Below are positions 1 to 7,235 of a DNA stretch of 64,000 nt, one piece after another (position 1 is the first letter of the stretch; every line of letters starts with the position of its first letter). Under the pieces are notes generated by a model. It was not told where the DNA came from, made no database searches, and saw nothing but the letters and a program-made list of their open reading frames with translations. The position numbers were made by a program, and so were the translations under genes. Source of the DNA: Cyclobacterium roseum (GTDB lineage Bacteria; Bacteroidota; Bacteroidia; Cytophagales; Cyclobacteriaceae); contig NZ_WNKF01000022.1 in NCBI RefSeq assembly GCF_010119225.1, positions 1-64,000 of the forward strand, read 5' to 3'.

Positions 1-17
1 GGCCCTGATTAAGGGCC
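1..17 (-). terminator. Hairpin at the left junction, probably the displaced native tRNA-Val terminator
   Basis: GGCCCT and AGGGCC form a six-base-pair stem around a five-base loop. It lies just outside the left attachment core, on the side where the tRNA-Val 3' end would have been followed before integration. The downstream T-run, if any, lies outside the window, so terminator function is inference. Confidence 0.4.
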
Positions 18-22
18 AAAGT

Positions 23-67
23 AGTGGGAGTTGAGGGATTCGAACCCCCGACCCTCTGCTTGTAAGG
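23..67 (-). other. attL core: truncated tRNA-Val 3' half
   Basis: These 45 bases are identical to 9696-9740. They contain the anticodon loop, T-arm and 3' acceptor strand of tRNA-Val on the minus strand. Identity breaks at base 68 (t versus c), and the 5' half of the tRNA is absent here. This is the duplicated attachment core left by site-specific integration. Confidence 0.88.
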
Positions 68-185
68 TAGAAATTACTCTATTTTTTTATTCCTTTTATA
101 TTATATAAATACATTGATAATTAGGTATTTATGTTCTTTTGGTATTGGTTTACTAATTGTTTGATTATGCAAATTAGGATCTATT

Positions 186-218
186 TTTGTGCAAATGGTG
201 TGCAAATGCTTATATTTG
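186..218 (+). promoter_or_regulatory. Consensus Bacteroidota promoter of the integrase gene
   Basis: TTTG at 186-189, a 21-base spacer, then TATATTTG at 211-218 match the Bacteroidota -33/-7 consensus (TTTG, about 19-21 bases, TAnnTTTG). The integrase ATG follows at 236. The 18-bp repeat 191-208 fills the spacer. A second -7-like box (TATTTTTG, 182-189) overlaps the -33 box and has its own TTTG at 160-163. Confidence 0.6.
191..208. repeat. Left copy of 18-bp arm-type repeat
   Basis: GCAAATGGTGTGCAAATG is found here and again at 9635-9652, inside both ends of the element. Each copy contains two GCAAATG half-units 11 bases apart. Position between core and integrase, and presence near both ends, fit an arm-type binding site for the integrase or its directionality factor. 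The role is inference. Confidence 0.6.
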
Positions 219-235
219 TTTAAAGCTACTTCGAC

Positions 236-1525
236 ATGAGAAAAAAAACAGATAAAGCCAAGGACCCTGTTGCCGTAAACTTTTACCATGATACCAGGAG
301 AAAGAAGGATAACGGTCTTTTCCCAGTGAGGATTAGGGTTTATGACAGTACCACCAAAAGAGCCAGGCTGTATACCACCGATTTTGACCTGTCCATTAAA
401 AACTTTGATAAAATACTCTTCCCAGAAAGGGGGCAAAGATTGAGACCGGAGGAAAGGGAATTTAAAAATAGTCTGGAAGGAATTTTATCTTTTTACCAGG
501 ATAAAGTACATAACATCAATGCTTTTACTTTTGAAGCGTTGGAAAATTCATTATCCATCAAGTCCGGGGAGTATACCAATGTATTTTTCCATTATGAAAA
601 CTATATCCAGGAACTAAAAAGGTACAATAAATTTTCAACAGCCTCTAATTACGAATTAAGCATGAGGTCTTTAAAATCGTATCTTGGGGAAAAAAAAGGA
701 AGGCAACCCACCCGCCTGATTTTCCAAGACGTTACCGTTAAATTTTTGAATGACTTTGAATACTGGATGACTGCCATTAAGAAAAGGTCTACTACTACCG
801 TAAGCATGTACCTGAGGGCATTGAAGACCATTTTTAACAGGGCTATAGATGCCGAGGCCATAGACAAAGAATTTTATCCTTTTGGGGTAAAAAAGTATGA
901 AATACCAGCTTCTACCAATGTAAAAAAATCCTTTGACAGCGATCAGCTAAGCATTCTATTCAAAGCGAAACCCAAAACCTCTGAACAGGAAAAAGCCAGG
1001 GATTTTTGGTTTTTCTCCTTCGTATGCAATGGGATGAACATGAAGGACATTATTCATCTAAAATGGAAAGATATTCAGGATGGTCAAATAGTCTTTATCA
1101 GAGAAAAGACAAAAGTTACCAAAAAGGCAAACATTAAACCAATCCAGGTACCCCTTTCGGACTTTGCGGAAGGGTTTATTAAAAAGTACAGGAACGAGGA
1201 TCAAAGAAATGGCAGTTTTGTATTTCCCATCCTGGATGAATCAATGACCGAGGAAGAAATGCACAAAAGAAAGCAAAACTTTATCCGCTACATAAATCAG
1301 CACCTTAAGAAGCTGGCAGAAGCCAATGGCCTGACCGGGGATATTTCCACCTATTGGGCCCGGCATTCCTTTGCCACCACAGCGGTTAGGAAAAAAGCAA
1401 GTATGGAATATGTCAGCGAAGCCCTGGGCCATTCGGATCTAAAAACCACAAAAAACTACTTTGCAGGCTTTGAGGACAAGACCAAAAAAGAGATATTGGA
1501 GGATATTACGGATTTTATGAGGTAA
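236..1525 (+). CDS. Tyrosine recombinase / integrase of the island
   Basis: This is a 429-residue phage-type integrase that would catalyse insertion and excision at the tRNA-Val site. The N-terminal part (about 1-105) is the Bacteroidota arm-binding type, followed by a SAM-like core-binding domain (about 110-215) and the catalytic domain. Visible catalytic elements are the ARHS box (R376), the LGHS box (H399) and the nucleophile Y408 in NYFAGF. The first conserved arginine position reads CNGMNMKDI, so the usual Arg appears to be Asn, a substitution class known in IntDOT-like enzymes. It sits directly inside attL and has a clear promoter whose spacer holds the 18-bp repeat. Confidence 0.93.
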   Translation: MRKKTDKAKDPVAVNFYHDTRRKKDNGLFPVRIRVYDSTTKRARLYTTDFDLSIKNFDKILFPERGQRLRPEEREFKNSLEGILSFYQDKVHNINAFTFEALENSLSIKSGEYTNVFFHYENYIQELKRYNKFSTASNYELSMRSLKSYLGEKKGRQPTRLIFQDVTVKFLNDFEYWMTAIKKRSTTTVSMYLRALKTIFNRAIDAEAIDKEFYPFGVKKYEIPASTNVKKSFDSDQLSILFKAKPKTSEQEKARDFWFFSFVCNGMNMKDIIHLKWKDIQDGQIVFIREKTKVTKKANIKPIQVPLSDFAEGFIKKYRNEDQRNGSFVFPILDESMTEEEMHKRKQNFIRYINQHLKKLAEANGLTGDISTYWARHSFATTAVRKKASMEYVSEALGHSDLKTTKNYFAGFEDKTKKEILEDITDFMR

Positions 1526-1623
1526 AAAAATGTTTTGGAGTGATTGCATTTCATTCACTTCTTTAATAGGATCGTAAAATTAAGTATAGTATTTAAGTAC
1601 CTAATCCAATAAATTTAATTTAA

Positions 1624-2364
1624 ATGACAAAAAAAAGGACCATTCTAATTAGTCGTTTCATTTTTATGGGATTGTTGATAATACTTACAAATAGTTGTAA
1701 GGAAGTTGATCAGCCTGTAATAACTCAGGAAAACACATTTACTGATAGCCGCGACGGAAACATTTACCAAACAGTAACAATAGGCAATCAGGTTTGGATG
1801 GCAGAAAATCTTGCATATTTACCAAGCGTAGTTAGCCCCACCACAAGCTCAAACACAAATGCTTACTATTACGTTTACAACTATGATGGATTAGTGGTAA
1901 ATGAGGCCAAAGCTACAGAGGAATATTCTGTTTATGGTGTTTTATACAATTGGCCAGCGGCTATGAATGGAGCGGAGAGCAGTACTGCCAACCCAAGTGG
2001 AATACAGGGGGTTTGCCCAACCGGATGGCATTTGCCAAGCGATTCAGAGTGGACTCAACTAACCGATTATTTGGGAGGAGCAAGCAATGCAGGCGGTAAA
2101 CTAAAAGCAACGGGTAATTTACATTGGAGAATCTCAGAAACCGAAGTAACCAACGAAACAGGCTTTACGGCCCTTCCTGGCGGTGGTCGTTTCGGAGATG
2201 GCGCATTCTACAGCATTGGAAGTGCTGGAATTTGGTGGAGTTCAACGGAGGGCAATGATACACATCCGTGGAGCCGTAGCATGATTTACAATAGTAACTT
2301 AGTAAGCAGAACTACAGGCAGTAGTAAAGAAATGGGGCGTTCAGTCCGCTGTATAAGGGATTAA
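1624..2364 (+). CDS. FISUMP-domain lipoprotein
   Basis: The 246-residue product starts with a signal peptide ending in a lipobox (LTNSC), so it is a predicted lipoprotein. The rest is one Fibrobacter succinogenes major paralogous domain: GNIYQTVTIGNQVWMAENL near residues 44-62, the CPTGWHLPSDSEW box, an ETGF...PGGGR box, and the C-terminal WSSTE...RSVRCIRD end. This family is common on Bacteroidota cell surfaces and has no established enzymatic activity. It lies about 100 bp after the integrase in the same direction and appears to be island cargo, perhaps a surface trait gene. Confidence 0.8.
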   Translation: MTKKRTILISRFIFMGLLIILTNSCKEVDQPVITQENTFTDSRDGNIYQTVTIGNQVWMAENLAYLPSVVSPTTSSNTNAYYYVYNYDGLVVNEAKATEEYSVYGVLYNWPAAMNGAESSTANPSGIQGVCPTGWHLPSDSEWTQLTDYLGGASNAGGKLKATGNLHWRISETEVTNETGFTALPGGGRFGDGAFYSIGSAGIWWSSTEGNDTHPWSRSMIYNSNLVSRTTGSSKEMGRSVRCIRD

Positions 2365-2703
2365 GAGATATTTTAATTATTTGATTTACTGAATTTATTA
2401 AATAATTCATTATTATATATTAATCTAATATTATGTAAATAATGACTTTAAAACCTGTTCCCGACACATAGCGAAGGATTTGTTTATTACCCAGATGCCT
2501 ATATTAATTATTTTCGCCAAGGACTTTCCTTTTTAGGTGGGCTTTTTGGTAGTCTACTCTGTTTTGGTTTAGTTCTTTGTTTGGAGGGATTGGTCGTGAA
2601 TTATTTTACTATTATATCTTCATGAAAGTGTGAAGTAAAATTAACAAATAACGATAATGCAAACAGACTCCATCCCGTTAATACAACTCAAACCAATACT
2701 GAT
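2365..2703. other. Gap with a start-less open stretch
   Basis: No complete gene is visible. Bases 2452-2625 on the plus strand keep an open frame of 57 codons without a start codon. It encodes a hydrophobic stretch rich in Gly, Leu and Phe (SFLGGLFGSLLCFGLVL) and ends at TGA. It may be the tail of a lost membrane-protein gene or chance. Confidence 0.3.
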
Positions 2704-3078
2704 TTAATAATCGTCCGAAATCATTCCATACTTATAATTATAGATTATTGAAGCTGTTACATTTAATGCCAATTCGTTCTTTTGTGATATTGAATCAACA
2801 GCATCAATTATATAATTCGGGTTTTGAGTTATATTCAAATAAGAAACATGTCGTACTACTAAATAATCTCTTAATATTGAATGTACCTTTTCATGTGAAA
2901 CGTCTTTCATGATGGACAATAATCCAATTTTTTCAGCATCAAATTCCAAAGTCAAATCGGCAATATCATAGCCGATTTCTACATCCGATTTCTTTGTTTT
3001 GTGTTTATCTAATGATGAATTATTACAAGAGAAAGAAATAATAGCAAGAATTAAAATAAAAACAGAGTTTTTTTTCAT
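2704..3078 (-). CDS. Small predicted lipoprotein of unknown function
   Basis: I chose the start at 3078 because the peptide then begins MKKNSVFILILAIISFSC, a textbook lipoprotein signal with Cys at residue 18. An upstream in-frame ATG would place 15 extra residues before it. The mature part is about 107 residues, acidic and lysine-mixed, with no family I recognise. It is the only minus-strand gene in the island, so it is probably transcribed separately from the phage-related genes, as cargo often is. Confidence 0.6.
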   Translation of the reverse strand: MKKNSVFILILAIISFSCNNSSLDKHKTKKSDVEIGYDIADLTLEFDAEKIGLLSIMKDVSHEKVHSILRDYLVVRHVSYLNITQNPNYIIDAVDSISQKNELALNVTASIIYNYKYGMISDDY

Positions 3079-3697
3079 TATATAATCTAAATAGTGTGTT
3101 AAATAGAAATTTAGGAGCCTCACTTTTTTACCAAAAATATTACTTTGGGTTTACACCAAAAACCGAGAATTTCTTGTTGGTAATATTACATTGTTTTTCC
3201 AAATTATTAGGAAAATTAACCGATTAATTTTCACAAAGTTGGTAAAAGAGAAGCAACAGATAAGGCGTACTAAATTTTTGACAGATGGAAGCATTTGGTC
3301 TCCATGCTTTTCTGACATTTTTTCAAGTGTACATTGTATAGGATATCTCCAACGGACTCCGGCCAGCTAAAGGCAATCTCAACCATATGAGTATTGCAAG
3401 AGCCCCCATCCAAATCCTTTATCAGTTATAAAAAAAGCTAGGATGCGGACTTGTTCAACGACCCATACTATTAATCCCGTATTAGGAGGTTTAGGACAGC
3501 AGGCTACCATTCATGTATGTTAAACTTAAAATTAAAGTCCCTGTTTACCCGCTAGACCCTAAACTAATAAGTCTAGCCTTTCGGTCTTAGACTGGGCTAC
3601 CTTCAATACCAAAAAGGGAGCAGATAAGAATGTTGTTCAATAGGGATAACTCATTTTTCACTGTGTTTTTTTATATTTATGAATAATTAAGGGAAAC
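3079..3697. other. Long non-coding stretch before terS
   Basis: I see no convincing gene over about 620 bp. The last 150 bp hold overlapping inverted repeats (3551-3593) and an AT-rich run just before the terS start. The rest may hold the divergent promoters for the minus-strand lipoprotein and the terS operon, but no full consensus promoter is evident. Confidence 0.4.
3551..3593. promoter_or_regulatory. Two mutually exclusive hairpins in the terS leader
   Basis: GCTAGAC (3551-3557) is complementary to GTCTAGC (3571-3577). The same GTCTAGC segment can instead pair downstream, as AGTCTAGCC (3570-3578) with GGTCTTAGACT (3583-3593) around a four-base TTTC loop (GAAA on the other strand). One segment with two partners is the geometry of an attenuator or switch. 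It lies about 105 bp before terS. No function is shown. Confidence 0.3.
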
Positions 3698-4138
3698 ATG
3701 AAAAAAATATTTGACTTGGGCGGTGATGTAGTCCGCCTAACAGAAAAGGAATTTCGTTTTGCAGAACATTACCTTTGTTCATTCAATGCTACGGAAGCAG
3801 CCAAAGAAGCAGGATATAGCATGAATTGCGCACGGCAGCAAGGCCATGAAAACCTGACAAAACCTTACATCAAAGAATACCTTCAGTACCGTGCTAAACC
3901 TCATTTGGAAAGCCTGGAGGTCACCCAGAGAAGAATGATTAAAGAATTGGCCACCGTTGCATTTTCCAACATGGGTGATTTTTTAAATCCGGATTGGTCA
4001 CTTAAAAATTTGGAAGAGGTAGGCCATGAAAAGACTGGGGCCATCAAAATGGCACAAAAACAGGAGAATGGGGTAGGTATTTACTTACATGATAAGATGG
4101 CCGCTTTGAAAATGCTTTTGGAATTAGTTAAAGATTGA
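3698..4138 (+). CDS. terS: Phage terminase small subunit (Terminase_2 family)
   Basis: This 146-residue protein matches the small terminase family along its length. Residues 14-60 contain the helix-turn-helix DNA-binding region (LTEKEFRFAEHYL, then FNATEAAKEAGYS and a conserved GHENLTKPYIKEYL). The second half has the family's VTQRRMIKELATVAFSNMGDFL block and the C-terminal YLHDKMAALKMLLELV oligomerisation helix. TerS selects the DNA that the large subunit packages. No large subunit or other virion gene is near. A lone terS in a tRNA-inserted island is the hallmark of satellites that redirect a helper phage's packaging; that role is inferred here. Confidence 0.85.
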   Translation: MKKIFDLGGDVVRLTEKEFRFAEHYLCSFNATEAAKEAGYSMNCARQQGHENLTKPYIKEYLQYRAKPHLESLEVTQRRMIKELATVAFSNMGDFLNPDWSLKNLEEVGHEKTGAIKMAQKQENGVGIYLHDKMAALKMLLELVKD

Positions 4139-4160
4139 CTTATCAAAATCCAAATATTAC

Positions 4161-5021
4161 ATGGAGAAAGAATCCTACCAATTATCACGGGGACGGTTTA
4201 TCTCAGGAATTGTACTTAAAAAACTAAATACCGTTGAAGTAGAAAGCAAAGTTTTTTTAAATAACCAGCATTTATTAGATATCGCAGAATTAGGCGCAAT
4301 TTTGATTCCGAGTTCAAAAATTGAGGTATGGGAAAATTTTGTTGATGGCGTATATGAAATCAATGGGGGATCATTTAATAATTTTGTCAAGTTGTCAAGT
4401 TCTGGTTTTCGGTTTTTGATTGAGTATTTTGATTTGAAATTAGGTAAATCAACCGATTATGCTCAGTTTCCTCACTACGAAGTATTTTACAACCAACGAT
4501 ATTCTAAAATTTCCAAAGAAAATAAAAAGAAAATTAGAAAAAAAATTAAAAAAATACTTATTAAAGAAAATGAAAAAGTTCCTTTTATTCATGAATATGA
4601 AAGCTCCCTATTTTTATTTTTCTCCATTTTTGATTACGCCAGCAGAGGTAATTTTTGGTCATTATACGTGGTTAAGAAAGACAAGAAAAACAGTGAATTA
4701 AAAACAATTTGGAAAGCTAAGCCAAAATTGACAATCAATCAAGTTTTAAAAAAAGGTATTGATCTAGCCTTGTGGAATGGGGACTACCAACTGACTACGA
4801 ACAGAAATTCACCATTTTCAACTGGAAAGACACTTTTAGCAGGTCTTTATATTTCTTTAAAAGGTAATTCAATAAACGATAACCTAGATTATAAGATTGT
4901 GGGAAAAGTCCTTTGCGATTTTTTTAAGGTTCCAGATAATAAAAACATAAGCGAGCCTTACAAGAGTTTCCAGTCCGTTAATCAGAAGATTAAAAAGGAG
5001 TTTGATAAGTTTTTCAGGTAA
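4161..5021 (+). CDS. Unknown island protein downstream of terS
   Basis: A 286-residue protein starts 22 bp after terS in the same direction, so the two are probably co-transcribed. I recognise no family. The middle (about residues 115-135) is very lysine-rich (KENKKKIRKKIKKILIKE). The C-terminal 50 residues form a compact helical segment with aromatic and lysine residues that ends in FDKFFR. There is no signal peptide or membrane segment, so it is cytoplasmic. Its position suggests a packaging, helper-interference or DNA-binding role, but nothing in the sequence proves one. Confidence 0.7.
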   Translation: MEKESYQLSRGRFISGIVLKKLNTVEVESKVFLNNQHLLDIAELGAILIPSSKIEVWENFVDGVYEINGGSFNNFVKLSSSGFRFLIEYFDLKLGKSTDYAQFPHYEVFYNQRYSKISKENKKKIRKKIKKILIKENEKVPFIHEYESSLFLFFSIFDYASRGNFWSLYVVKKDKKNSELKTIWKAKPKLTINQVLKKGIDLALWNGDYQLTTNRNSPFSTGKTLLAGLYISLKGNSINDNLDYKIVGKVLCDFFKVPDNKNISEPYKSFQSVNQKIKKEFDKFFR

Positions 5022-5182
5022 TGACCGCATTCGATTCCTGAAAATTCTAGTTGACTTTTTTTTAGTAGTTTATTTATTGGATTTTTCTGATTTACTTGGA
5101 TTTTTTTTCATTCCCGAAAATTCCTGAAAATTCCATCTTGCAAGATATTATTTATTTGTGAATCACTTTAAACGTTTCACTT

Positions 5183-5527
5183 ATGAAATCAAATCAAATC
5201 AATTTCGAGTCACTGCCTAAAGCGGTGGCCTCTTTGTTTGAAGAGGTAAAGCAAATCAAGTCACTTATTTTGGAGAATGCCGCGACCGCTTCCGGAGACC
5301 AGCTAATGACGATCCAGGAAACAGCCGAATTTCTTCACGTAAAAAAACAAACGCTTTATGCCTATGTGTCAAAAGGGTTGATACCCCACCATAAACGGGC
5401 AGGGCGTTTGTATTTTTCTAAAAACGATCTGACTCAATGGATAAAAGAGGGCAATAAACGGTCCTTTGATGTTGAGGAAGCGGCAAAAAAAATCATTTCC
5501 AAAAGGAAAGGAGGAAGTCATGAATAG
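5183..5527 (+). CDS. Helix-turn-helix DNA-binding protein, excisionase/MerR type
   Basis: The 114-residue protein has an N-terminal coiled region (about 5-30) and then a HTH_17-type winged helix at about residues 40-90. Its landmarks are MTIQETAEFLHVKKQTLYAYVSKG, a PHHKRAGRLYFSKNDL wing, and QWI. This is the domain used by excisionases and small MerR-like regulators in Bacteroidota elements. It opens a cluster with the next two genes (8-bp and 4-bp overlaps). In this setting it is the best candidate for the island's directionality factor or master regulator. Which of the two is undecided. Confidence 0.8.
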   Translation: MKSNQINFESLPKAVASLFEEVKQIKSLILENAATASGDQLMTIQETAEFLHVKKQTLYAYVSKGLIPHHKRAGRLYFSKNDLTQWIKEGNKRSFDVEEAAKKIISKRKGGSHE

Positions 5528-6044
5528 GGATCCAAATACTTCCTCCTTAAGTGTCAAAGCTACTCGACAGGGTAAAGTTACGAAATTGTCCGTCAACCTA
5601 AAAGAACTTGCAAAATTAAGAGCGAGCAATACTAGGAGTAAATATCCCAAGGTGCCGGACCGTGCTTTCCTAATGGCTAAATCATGTGAATACATGACTG
5701 ACAATGGCTTAACAGAACGTAGGATTGACGCAATCAGCTATATAGGGTACCAGCCAGAAGGCACCTGTTATTCCGGGAGGATTCTTGAAACTGCATTTAA
5801 TTTTGAAGGTGCAGAAGGTAGAAGAAACACCATAGGACCGCCAAAGTATATTCCAGGTATCGGAACTATTGTAATGGTAAAAATAGCATCCATATCTATC
5901 AAATTTAAAGTCAAAGTAGGTAAGGATGAATATAGTGAGATTAAGGACGCTTACCAGGGTCATGGAGAGGCTAATGGGGGAATTTATATCCGAACTCGAT
6001 CGTACGAGAGCTTTGTGATAAAGAAGGAACGGAGGCTGAAATGA
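5520..6044 (+). CDS. Unknown island protein in the HTH gene cluster
   Basis: I place the start at 5520 because a strong Shine-Dalgarno (AGGAGG) sits a few bases upstream; a longer frame begins inside the HTH gene. The 174-residue product overlaps the HTH gene by 8 bp and the next gene by 4 bp, which implies translational coupling. The N-terminus is basic. A middle segment (ERRIDAISYIGYQPEGTCYSG) precedes a beta-rich half. There is no signal peptide or membrane segment and no family I recognise. A role in element replication or regulation is a guess from context. Confidence 0.6.
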   Translation: MNRDPNTSSLSVKATRQGKVTKLSVNLKELAKLRASNTRSKYPKVPDRAFLMAKSCEYMTDNGLTERRIDAISYIGYQPEGTCYSGRILETAFNFEGAEGRRNTIGPPKYIPGIGTIVMVKIASISIKFKVKVGKDEYSEIKDAYQGHGEANGGIYIRTRSYESFVIKKERRLK

Positions 6045-6811
6045 CTAAGCGAAGATATAGAGAGGACCGTTATATCAATTTCCCCATTCAATTACTAAAA
6101 GGTTTTCTAAAAGGAGTACAAGGTTCAAGATCTGATAAGAAATACCTTCACGTTTTGCAGAGTGCCGCCTATTTTGCCGCATATAAACAAGCGTCTAAAA
6201 TGGAATTGGGGGATTATGGAGAACGAATGGATAGTGCCGTTACTTACTTAGGAGTTGATGGTGATTTAGGGGGCGAAGAAGCCTATTTAAAAGGCCGAAG
6301 GATTTCTGACTATGTAGATCAAATGTCATTTGGCAAACGTCCTGCCATGACCGGAATGAAGGTGTCGGTACTCCAAAGGTATAAATACGAACACGTGAGT
6401 GAACGGCAGGTTGTATGTCTACTTGGCTATTTAGCCTTGAAAAGTATAATAGGCAATAAAGCATATTCGAAAACAACGAACCAGTTTTGGCTTAGTAGAA
6501 TGGCAGGGGAGATAAAAGCTATTGAGGCCGATATTTTATCTGATATTGCGCCAGAGGTTTCCGAAATGAATACCAGGCGCAAACTGGAACGACTAAGGAA
6601 TGACCTAATCGATGGATGGGGCCTATCATATTATGGAAAAGCCACTAGAGGATTTTACGTTTCATTTTCTATGCCGCTTGAAGACTTAATTTTTCAAGTG
6701 GAGAAAAAGAGAAAAGCCACTAAGGAAAAAGCTCGAAAGATTCGAGAAAATGAGGCCATCAAAAAGGCAAAGGACCGACTTAACGGATTTGATTGTGGGC
6801 GGTCATCATAA
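6041..6811 (+). CDS. Unknown island protein, candidate replication initiator by position
   Basis: The 256-residue protein starts within the end of the previous gene (4-bp overlap). It opens with YINFPIQLLKGF, a motif I have seen in uncharacterised Bacteroidota element proteins, and is mainly helical. It includes a short segment (SERQVVCLLGYLALKSIIG) that could be a winged-helix core and ends with a highly charged Lys/Arg/Glu helix (about residues 222-250). A tract of TGTACA-type repeats begins 7 bp after its stop. Repeats next to a rep gene are typical of satellite origins, but no helicase or primase motif is present, so Rep is only a hypothesis. Confidence 0.6.
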   Translation: MTKRRYREDRYINFPIQLLKGFLKGVQGSRSDKKYLHVLQSAAYFAAYKQASKMELGDYGERMDSAVTYLGVDGDLGGEEAYLKGRRISDYVDQMSFGKRPAMTGMKVSVLQRYKYEHVSERQVVCLLGYLALKSIIGNKAYSKTTNQFWLSRMAGEIKAIEADILSDIAPEVSEMNTRRKLERLRNDLIDGWGLSYYGKATRGFYVSFSMPLEDLIFQVEKKRKATKEKARKIRENEAIKKAKDRLNGFDCGRSS

Positions 6812-6817
6812 GTAAAC

Positions 6818-6905
6818 CTATATAAAGTAAAAGTACACCGTATGTACACGTCATGTACAGCTATATAAAGAAGTGTACATGATCATGTCCAATGACATGT
6901 GCACC
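6818..6905. repeat. TGTACA-rich repeat tract, candidate origin or operator
   Basis: Within about 90 bp the palindromic word GTAC recurs: GTACAC (6833), TGTACAC (6843), ATGTACAG (6853) and TGTACAT (6874), followed by the related ATGTCC and ACATGTGCAC. CTATATAAAG is repeated exactly at 6818-6827 and 6861-6870. The tract follows the last gene of the HTH cluster and precedes an AT-rich stretch. It could be iterons of a replication origin, a dimeric repressor's operators, or part of a terminator region. Confidence 0.45.
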
Positions 6906-6969
6906 TATACAAATAACCCTTTACTAACCATATTTACAAATCACTAAACATAATTAATAGGGAAGAAAA

Positions 6970-7168
6970 ATGACTTTTGTGAGATTTAATAAAACCAAAA
7001 ACATTTCACAACCAAAAAAATGAGTGTCAATGGAAAAATGGCAAAATAATTTCTGAATTGGATGAAAAGGAAATATTATTTGGAAAATTGAAAAGAGAAT
7101 ACTTGAACCATCAGGCCATAAAGCACAAAGTTCTTACAGAAATGAGGATTTATTTTAAAATCTGTTGA
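6970..7168 (+). pseudogene. Small island gene interrupted at an A7 run
   Basis: An ATG at 6970, nine bases after a GGGAAG ribosome-binding-like sequence, opens 17 codons that stop at 7021-7023, right after seven A residues (7014-7020). In another frame across that run, reading continues as NECQWKNGKIISELDEK to a stop at 7166-7168. One base of slippage would give a single protein of about 65 residues. This may be a mutation, a base-calling error, or programmed slippage. The function is unknown. Confidence 0.4.
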
Positions 7169-7235
7169 AGATTTAAGAAATAAAAAGTCCTATATTATAG
7201 AACAAAACTACATGATTTAAGCAATACTTCATCTT

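Noticed and set aside
4459-4701. Lysine-rich 80-codon frame on the plus strand
   Set aside because: It is a shifted frame of the A-rich middle of the 4161-5021 gene; composition explains it.
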